In this document: positions 6,680-11,513 of the stretch, piece by piece | Layout: each line of letters begins with the position of its first letter | Position numbering within the stretch: position 1 is the stretch's first letter | Assembly: GCA_027017505.1 (NCBI GenBank) | Contig: JALUQR010000115.1 | Coordinates: 1-11,513, forward strand | Direction: 5' to 3' | Length of the DNA: 11,513 nucleotides | DNA from: a bacterium | Lineage (GTDB): Bacteria; Desulfobacterota; GWC2-55-46; DRQE01 | Program-made: the position numbers and the translations under genes | The notes under the pieces: generated by a model | The model's database searches: none | What the model was told of the DNA's origin: nothing | Seen by the model: only the letters and a program-made list of their open reading frames with translations

Positions 6680-8011
6680 TTATGCCCCTCCTGTGGGAAA
6701 AATTTGCCCGTATTCCTTGAGCTTGTTCCTTAGTGTTCTTACCGATATGCCCAGTATCTTTGCCGCCCGTGTTCTGTTCCAGCCAACCTCTTCGAGGGTC
6801 TTGTATATGAGTCTTTTTTCCATCTCGGAAAGGCTCATGGGCCCTGTGACATCCTTCTTTTCTGCAGGCCCTGGTAAGGGCACATTTTCAGCCTCTGTGG
6901 ATATGTGTTCCACATCTATTGTGGTTCCGCCTGCCAGAAGGACTGCCCTTTCCATCGTGTTTTCAAGCTCCCTTACATTGCCCTTCCACTCGAGTGTTTC
7001 AAGCAGTGCCAGGGCAGGCTCTGTTATGCGTTCTATGTGTTTGGAATACTTCTTTGAGAAACGCCTTACAAAATACTCTGCAAGGCAGGCTATATCTTCC
7101 CTTCTTTCCCGCAGTGGTGGTATGTGTATGGGGAATATGTTGAGTCTGTAGTAGAGGTCTTCACGGAATCTGCCCCTTTTCACCTCTTCTTTTAGGTCTC
7201 TGTTTGTGGTTGCAATAATCCTTATGTTAAGCTGGATGGGCCTTGAGCCCCCGACCCTTTCCACCTCTTTTTCCTGCAGTACCCTCAGAAGCTTTGCCTG
7301 AAGTTTTATGTCCATCTCGCTTATCTCATCGAGCAGTATGGTGCCGTAGTTTGCCTGTTCGAACTTTCCGCACCTCTGGCTTACAGCCCCTGTGAATGCT
7401 CCCCTTTCGTGTCCGAACAGTTCACTTTCGAGAAGGTTCTCTGGTATTGCAGCGCAGTTTACAGCCACAAAGGGGCGGTCTTTTCTTGGGCTGTGTCTGT
7501 GTATGAAGCGTGCAAGGAGCTCCTTGCCAGTGCCACTCTCGCCTGTTATGAGCACCGTTGCGTCGCTTCCTGCAACGGTCTTTGCCATGGACAGGATGTG
7601 CCTCATTGCCTGTGAGCTGGTGAGTACCTTTTTATCATCATCGAGGCAGAACTCCGTGCTCACTGCTTTTTCCACTATCTCTTCGAGCACCTCAAGGGAG
7701 AAGGGCTTTATGAGGAAGTCCACCGCCCCTTCCTTTACAGCTTCCACAGCCTTCTCAACCGTTCCAAATGCGGTTATAAGGAGCACAGGGGTGAGCGGAG
7801 AGAGTCTTTTTATCTCTTTGAGCACCTCCACACCGTCTCTTCCAGGCATCTTAAGGTCGCTTATCACCATGCTGTAGCTGTTCCTGCAGAAAAGCTCTAT
7901 TGCCCTGTCCCCTGTGGAGACCACATCAACCCTGTAGCCCTTTCTTATGAGGGCCTCCTTAAGTGCGTATCTTACCTCTGGCTCGTCATCCACAACGAGT
8001 ATGCTGTGCAT
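6680..8011 (-). CDS. flrC: NtrC-family response regulator, sigma-54 activator of flagellar genes (FlrC/FlgR type)
   Basis: The 443-residue protein has the full NtrC layout. Its receiver domain (1-115) has acidic residues D8 and D9, phospho-acceptor D52 in SDLKMPG, T80 and K102. The AAA+ domain (about 130-365) has Walker A GESGTGKE (157-164), the sigma-54 contact loop GAFTGA (204-209), Walker B GTILLDE (223-229) and the arginine-finger region RFREDLYYRL (281-290). A Fis-type helix-turn-helix (about 395-436) ends LGISVRTLRNKLKEYG. All functional residues are present. Its ATG shares one base with the kinase stop (TGATG), and AAGGAGG lies upstream, so kinase and regulator are coupled as a pair. 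By position and domains it should activate the sigma-54 promoter of flgB directly downstream. The flrC symbol is by role; flgR is equivalent. Confidence 0.93.
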   Translation of the reverse strand: MHSILVVDDEPEVRYALKEALIRKGYRVDVVSTGDRAIELFCRNSYSMVISDLKMPGRDGVEVLKEIKRLSPLTPVLLITAFGTVEKAVEAVKEGAVDFLIKPFSLEVLEEIVEKAVSTEFCLDDDKKVLTSSQAMRHILSMAKTVAGSDATVLITGESGTGKELLARFIHRHSPRKDRPFVAVNCAAIPENLLESELFGHERGAFTGAVSQRCGKFEQANYGTILLDEISEMDIKLQAKLLRVLQEKEVERVGGSRPIQLNIRIIATTNRDLKEEVKRGRFREDLYYRLNIFPIHIPPLRERREDIACLAEYFVRRFSKKYSKHIERITEPALALLETLEWKGNVRELENTMERAVLLAGGTTIDVEHISTEAENVPLPGPAEKKDVTGPMSLSEMEKRLIYKTLEEVGWNRTRAAKILGISVRTLRNKLKEYGQIFPTGGA

Positions 8012-8847
8012 CAGCCCTCCACCTCCTTATCAATGGAAGAGGGTATCTCCACATAGAATGTGGTACCCCTGCCCACAGCTGACTCCACCCATACCTTCCC
8101 CCTGTGGGACTTCACTATGGAATCCACTATACACAGCCCCAGCCCTGTGCCACGCTGTTTGGTTGTAAAGAAGGGGTCAAATATCCTGTCCATAACATCC
8201 TCTGGTATGCCATCTCCGTTGTCCCTTATCATAAGCCTGAGGGCGTCTCTGCCGTTGGTGGCCCTTTCTGTGATTATCTCTATCTCTCCATTTTTTCCCC
8301 TTACAGAGTCCACAGCGTTTATAAGAAGGTTATGGACCACCTGCCTTAAGAGCGACTCATCTGCCATTATGACCGTATCTCTCCTGTACTCGCACCTTAT
8401 CCTTACGGGCTCATCCAGTGAGGAGCTTACCATCTGTACCACCTCTTCAATCACATCCCTTACATCTATCCTTGCAAGCGCAGGTTTAGGTGCCCTTGCA
8501 AAAACGAGCATGTTTGTGAGCAGGTTATCGAGCCTCTTGACCCCCTTTGATATTGACAGGGCAAGCCTTTTTTTATCGCTTCCCTCAAGCTCTCTTACCA
8601 GTATGGAGGCAAATATCTCTATTGATGCCAGGGGGTTTCTTATCTCGTGGGCTATCTTGGCTGCCATTTCACCCATTGCTGCAAGTCTTCTTGTTCTCTC
8701 CATGAGTCTGTTCTTTTCTGATAGCTCCTGGTTGAGTCTCTCTATCTTCTTTTCAAGAAGCCTGTAGCGGTGCTCAAGACTTCTCGATGCCCTTCTGAAG
8801 GTCTCAAATGCCTCATTAAGGGTTCTCAATGCAGTGTCTCCTTCCAT
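8011..8847 (-). CDS. flrB: Soluble sensor histidine kinase (FlrB/FlgS type)
   Basis: The 278-residue kinase has no membrane segment and no recognisable PAS, GAF or other sensor domain. Residues 1-60 are a charged coiled coil. The HisKA motif is AAKIAHEIRNPLASIE, with phospho-acceptor H67. The HATPase_c domain carries the N box HNLLINAVD (172-180), G1 DNGDGIP (209-215), FDPFFTTK (223-230) and G2 GTGLGL (233-238), all intact. It should autophosphorylate and pass phosphate to the next gene's D52. Cytoplasmic kinases of this kind (Vibrio/Pseudomonas FlrB/FleS, Campylobacter/Helicobacter FlgS) control middle and late flagellar genes; FlgS responds to the state of the export apparatus. The ATG at 8847 has GAGGGGGT upstream and overlaps the preceding TPR gene by 22 bp. 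Confidence 0.92.
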   Translation of the reverse strand: MEGDTALRTLNEAFETFRRASRSLEHRYRLLEKKIERLNQELSEKNRLMERTRRLAAMGEMAAKIAHEIRNPLASIEIFASILVRELEGSDKKRLALSISKGVKRLDNLLTNMLVFARAPKPALARIDVRDVIEEVVQMVSSSLDEPVRIRCEYRRDTVIMADESLLRQVVHNLLINAVDSVRGKNGEIEIITERATNGRDALRLMIRDNGDGIPEDVMDRIFDPFFTTKQRGTGLGLCIVDSIVKSHRGKVWVESAVGRGTTFYVEIPSSIDKEVEG

Positions 8848-11129
8848 TTTTCTACCCCCTCATCGAGTAAGAGGTCCACAAACTCTTCGAGTATATTGTC
8901 CTCTGTATCCTTAAGCTCCTCTATAAGGGGCTGTATTGCCTCATGATGTCCCAGCCTCCTGTAGCCCTCTGCAAGGCGAAGGTCTATCCATGCAATGTCC
9001 TCTTTTGAGAGCCACCTTGAAAGCCTCTTTGCCCTTACATAGTGCTCTATGCCTGTTCTGTAGTCTGAACTCATAAAGGCCACATCTCCCAGGATTATGT
9101 ATATGTGGGCAAGTTTCTCCTCCCTGCCCTTTGTCTGTGAGAACACAACAACCAGCTGGTTTAATATCCTTTCTGCGTCGGTATAGCGTTTAAGTGCGTA
9201 AAGGGACGATGCCTTAAGGAAGAGTATATCCGGGTCTTCGGTGTTCATGGATGCGAGTTTTTCGTACTCTCCCTTTGAATAATAGACCATGGCGAGCACC
9301 CTTAATGCCCTGTCTCTGAGCCTGCTTTCAGGATAGCTCTTCAGAAACCCCTCTATAACCCTCTGGGCCTTGCTCAGCTCATCGAGTTTCATATACGAGA
9401 ATCCCACAAGCACCAGTGCGTCCTGTGATATGTCCTGTTTGCCCATCTTTACCGCATTCTTTAGTGCGTCTATGGCGTCCCTGTAGAGGGATAGCTTGAC
9501 AAACGCCCTGCCTGCTGAAAGGTATGTCTGTGCCTTGAGGCCAAAGGGTATCTCCTTTTCGTAGACTCTGTATATGCGGGCTATCGTGTGGTAGTCCTTC
9601 TTTTCGGAAAGACTCTCTATCCACCTGTGGACTATGTAACCCCTCAGGTTATACGCCCTGTAGCGGAACTCCCCTGTGGGGTATCTCTGTGTCATCTCCT
9701 GCAGATAGAGTACCGCACGCTGGTATTTGCCGAGTTTTGCCTCTATCTCTGCAATAGCTGTGTATGCGTACTCTGTGGCCATGTAGTCGTGGGATATTAC
9801 AGCCCTGTAGAGCCCTTCAGCCTGTGTGAGGGATTTTTTATCTCCCCTTTTTGCCAGAAGCTCTGCAAGGCCCATTATGCCCATAACCCTTGCATCGTCC
9901 TTGAACTCGTCCTTTATCCTGGTGTAAAGTCTCATGGCCTGGGTGGTGTCTGCCTCAAGCATATAGGTGTCTGCCATGCGGAGTGTGAAGAATGCACTGA
10001 GCTCTGCCCTATCGGTGTATCTGTTAAAGAGTCTTCTGTAGAGAAGGCGGGCGTGTCTGTACCTGCCTGCTCCCATGCTCATATCTGCCACACCCATGAT
10101 TGCAAGGGAATGTCCTGTGTGCCCGAGCCCTGAGAAGACCTTCCACGCCCTGCCAGCCTCTCCCCTTATGAGGAACACATTGGCAAGGTATGCACCTGCC
10201 CTTTTGTGTCCCATTGCGTATGCCCTTTTAAGTGGGCCTGCGGAATCAGCAAACCTTGCCTGAAGGAACATAACGAGCCCCTCTCTGAAGAGGGCCTCCC
10301 TTAGCAGGGCCCTGTTAGCAGAGCCTGCATCATCCACAGCCATTCTGTAGTGTGCAGTTGCCTCGGGATAGAAACCCTTCCTTTCGTATATGTAGCCCTG
10401 AACAAACCTGACAAGTGAAGCAACAGGTGTGCCCCTGTATTTCTTCCAGAGCAATGTAAGCTCCTCTCCTCCACCGTGGAATTTCTGAATGGCTGTCTTG
10501 AGGGTCTTAAGTTCCTCCTCATCCACCCCCTCTGCAAGCCCCCTGAGCTCAACTGTCATATCCTCCAGAAGGGCAAGTCTGCGGTGTATCTCCTTTCTGT
10601 ATATCCAGCGCCATCCATCGTTAAACTCCACACCCCTGTCCTTTCCTGTGGTTACCTTGAGGTCAGATGGCAGTAGCTCAATGGTGTCAACACTCAGTGG
10701 TTCTGTGGAAGTCTTTTCTGAAGGCTCTGACATGTTTTCTCTGTTCATGGTCTTCTTTACCCCTCTCTTTTTTATAAGGTCTATAACTATCCTGAAGGGC
10801 TCCTCCCTGTGGCCTTCCCTTATCTCCACATCTTCCTTAAGTCCTATGGTTATTGTGGTCTTGCCTGCCCCGGCCCTTATTGCATCCACCCTGAAGAATG
10901 CTCCCTCTGGCAGTCTTTTCTGGTAGTTCCCCGGGGTATCATCTATGATGAGAACGAGTGCCCTTTCCCTCCTTTCGATTCTGAACTCTACCCGCTGGCT
11001 CAGCTCCACAACCAGCCTTTCGAACCTCTGATAACTGCCTGCCCTTATGTCCACAAGCCCTGCCCAGCACGGGCCCATCAAGGAGAGAACGAAAACCACG
11101 AATATGATAAGTACCCGAAGCCATAGCAT
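8826..11129 (-). CDS. Secreted AMIN-like and tetratricopeptide-repeat protein, first gene of the flagellar two-component operon
   Basis: I recognise no named gene. The 767-residue product begins with a clear signal peptide (MLWLRVLIIFVVFVLSLMGPCWA, likely cut after A23). Residues about 24-120 are beta-rich and resemble an AMIN domain: VDIRAGSYQRFERLVVELSQ, then RIVIDL near the end. AMIN domains in PilQ and amidases bind the cell wall. A charged linker (about 121-165) follows. From about 215 to the end there are roughly a dozen degenerate TPR helix pairs, for example AHYRMAVDDA, DAIDALKNAVKMG and KAQRVIEGFLKSYPES. It should be periplasmic and act as a protein-binding scaffold. C21 is not in a lipobox. 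The gene overlaps the kinase by 22 bp, which suggests a shared role in flagellar assembly or its sensing. The ATG at 11129 has no Shine-Dalgarno and lies about 7 nt from the predicted transcript start. Confidence 0.85.
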   Translation of the reverse strand: MLWLRVLIIFVVFVLSLMGPCWAGLVDIRAGSYQRFERLVVELSQRVEFRIERRERALVLIIDDTPGNYQKRLPEGAFFRVDAIRAGAGKTTITIGLKEDVEIREGHREEPFRIVIDLIKKRGVKKTMNRENMSEPSEKTSTEPLSVDTIELLPSDLKVTTGKDRGVEFNDGWRWIYRKEIHRRLALLEDMTVELRGLAEGVDEEELKTLKTAIQKFHGGGEELTLLWKKYRGTPVASLVRFVQGYIYERKGFYPEATAHYRMAVDDAGSANRALLREALFREGLVMFLQARFADSAGPLKRAYAMGHKRAGAYLANVFLIRGEAGRAWKVFSGLGHTGHSLAIMGVADMSMGAGRYRHARLLYRRLFNRYTDRAELSAFFTLRMADTYMLEADTTQAMRLYTRIKDEFKDDARVMGIMGLAELLAKRGDKKSLTQAEGLYRAVISHDYMATEYAYTAIAEIEAKLGKYQRAVLYLQEMTQRYPTGEFRYRAYNLRGYIVHRWIESLSEKKDYHTIARIYRVYEKEIPFGLKAQTYLSAGRAFVKLSLYRDAIDALKNAVKMGKQDISQDALVLVGFSYMKLDELSKAQRVIEGFLKSYPESRLRDRALRVLAMVYYSKGEYEKLASMNTEDPDILFLKASSLYALKRYTDAERILNQLVVVFSQTKGREEKLAHIYIILGDVAFMSSDYRTGIEHYVRAKRLSRWLSKEDIAWIDLRLAEGYRRLGHHEAIQPLIEELKDTEDNILEEFVDLLLDEGVEKWKETLH

Positions 11130-11154
11130 CTTGCACCATGAAGTGTTGCAAGAT
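11128..11154. repeat. 8-bp perfect inverted repeat spanning the -12 box and start codon
   Basis: ATCTTGCA and TGCAAGAT are separated by 11 bp, so half-site centres are 19 bp (about two helical turns) apart. The minus-strand left arm (11154-11147) contains the TTGCA of the sigma-54 -12 element. The right arm (11135-11128) ends in the first two bases of the TPR-gene ATG. The layout is what a dimeric repressor operator would look like. RNA pairing is unlikely because the left arm lies upstream of the predicted transcript start. Confidence 0.55.
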
Positions 11155-11163
11155 ATGTGCCAA
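11146..11163 (-). promoter_or_regulatory. Sigma-54 (-24/-12) promoter of the TPR-kinase-regulator operon
   Basis: On the minus strand the sequence is TTGGCACATATCTTGCAA. GG (11161-11160) and GC (11149-11148) are exactly 10 nt apart. TGGCAC and TTGCA both match the RpoN consensus. Predicted transcription start is near 11136, only about 7 nt before the TPR-gene ATG at 11129. The partial FleQ/FlrA-like activator gene lies just upstream and is the obvious candidate to drive it. Confidence 0.9.
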
Positions 11164-11288
11164 GCCTGCAGACAACGGGAAAAGACCTGGTTATTTAAGA
11201 AAAAACAGGAGGTTATGGATTTAACGATGGTGTGTCTTCAGGAGGGTCATGATGGAATTCTGGTCACAGAAGGTGTCAATTAAATGAC
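11164..11288. other. Intergenic leader between activator gene and TPR operon promoter
   Basis: This 125-bp stretch lies between the stop of the activator gene and the sigma-54 promoter. It holds two direct copies of CCTCCTG on the minus strand (11213-11207 and 11245-11239 approximately) and a T6 run at about 11206-11201 with no good hairpin before it. I see no convincing terminator. An activator site for the promoter should lie here but cannot be picked out. Confidence 0.4.
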
Positions 11289-11513
11289 CTAACTTAGAAG
11301 TCCCATCCTTTTCATCTTCTCTATGAGGGTGGTTCTGTTAAGGCCCAGGTAATCTGCTGCCTTTTTCTTAATCCAGTTGTTCTTTTGGAGTGCTGTAAGT
11401 ATCAGTTTCTTTTCGAACTCGTGGACCTCTGTGTTGAAGTCCACCCCTTCTGGTGGAAGCTTAATGAGGTCTGAAGATGGTTCATATTTGACTCTTTTTA
11501 CATGGAGGGACTC
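11289..11513 (-). CDS. C-terminal end of a Fis-type sigma-54 activator (FleQ/FlrA-like), 5' part outside window
   Basis: The last 74 codons of a gene enter from the right edge and end at TAG 11291-11289. The visible part has a linker followed by VDFNTEVHEFEKKLILTALQKNNWIKKKAADYLGLNRTTLIEKMKRMGLLS. This is a Fis-type helix-turn-helix, with helix pair KKKAADYLG and NRTTLIEKMKRMG. The NRTTLIEKMK recognition helix is characteristic of the FleQ/FlrA branch of sigma-54 activators, the master regulators of polar flagella. The receiver-like and AAA+ domains are outside the window, so the class rests on this tail and on the flagellar neighbourhood. Its likely targets include the sigma-54 promoter just downstream. 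Confidence 0.75.
   Translation of the reverse strand, partial: ESLHVKRVKYEPSSDLIKLPPEGVDFNTEVHEFEKKLILTALQKNNWIKKKAADYLGLNRTTLIEKMKRMGLLS

Noticed and set aside
8011..8847. Truncated or broken kinase lacking its sensor region
   Set aside because: The start has a good ribosome site and overlaps the previous gene. All catalytic boxes are intact, and no sensor-like sequence is found upstream in any frame, so the short form appears genuine.
11066..11127. Lipoprotein signal (C21) in the TPR protein
   Set aside because: The residues before the Cys are M-G-P, with Pro at -1, which does not fit a lipobox. A normal signal-peptidase I site after A23 fits better.
11215..11283. Short plus-strand frame (22 codons, starting MDLTMV) after an AGGAGG, with a second AGGAGG-ATG at 11240-11254
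   Set aside because: The ribosome-site spacing is too short (2 nt) or too long (14 nt) for the first, and the second frame has only 11 codons. No plus-strand promoter is visible. The two AGGAGG copies are just as well read as the direct CCTCCTG repeat on the other strand.

Overview
This window is part of a flagellar basal-body and regulatory locus, read entirely on the minus strand. The gene order, from high to low coordinates, is: the 3' end of a sigma-54 activator, a secreted AMIN-like/TPR protein, a soluble histidine kinase, an NtrC-type response regulator, flgB, flgC, fliE, fliF, fliG, fliH, fliI, fliJ and a motE-like gene cut by the left edge. There are no RNA genes, mobile elements or CRISPR arrays, and no reading frame looks broken. 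The organism is a flagellated bacterium with a sigma-54 flagellar hierarchy. Sampled genes prefer AGG/AGA for Arg and ATA for Ile. Together with this gene order, that suggests a Nitrospirota- or Desulfobacterota-like, possibly thermophilic, lineage. This placement is tentative because it rests on style and synteny, not a marker gene.

Regulatory half (about 6680-11513). The right edge holds the last 74 residues of a FleQ/FlrA-like activator with a Fis-type helix-turn-helix. A 159-bp gap follows and contains a near-consensus -24/-12 promoter (TGGCAC...TTGCA with exact GG-N10-GC spacing). This promoter should drive the TPR-kinase-regulator operon, whose genes overlap by 22 bp and 1 bp. Its predicted transcript start lies only about 7 nt before the first ATG. 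An 8-bp perfect inverted repeat spans the -12 element and that ATG.

Structural half (1-6640). A second sigma-54 promoter (TGG...TTGC, again with exact spacing) lies in the 103-bp gap between the response regulator and flgB. It should drive flgBC-fliEFGHIJ-motE, which covers proximal rod, MS ring, rotor/switch FliG and the export ATPase complex. Spacing in this run goes from 15-bp gaps to 35-bp overlaps, so it is very likely one translationally coupled operon. Two imperfect dyads upstream of the flgB promoter are candidate activator sites.

Taken together, the sequence reads as a three-tier cascade: a FlrA-like activator turns on the sigma-54 operon for the TPR protein, kinase and regulator, and that regulator then turns on the adjacent sigma-54 flgB operon. 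The least understood component is the large secreted AMIN-like/TPR protein, which is co-transcribed and overlapping with a kinase that has no recognisable sensor domain. No gene-free stretch exceeds 160 bp.
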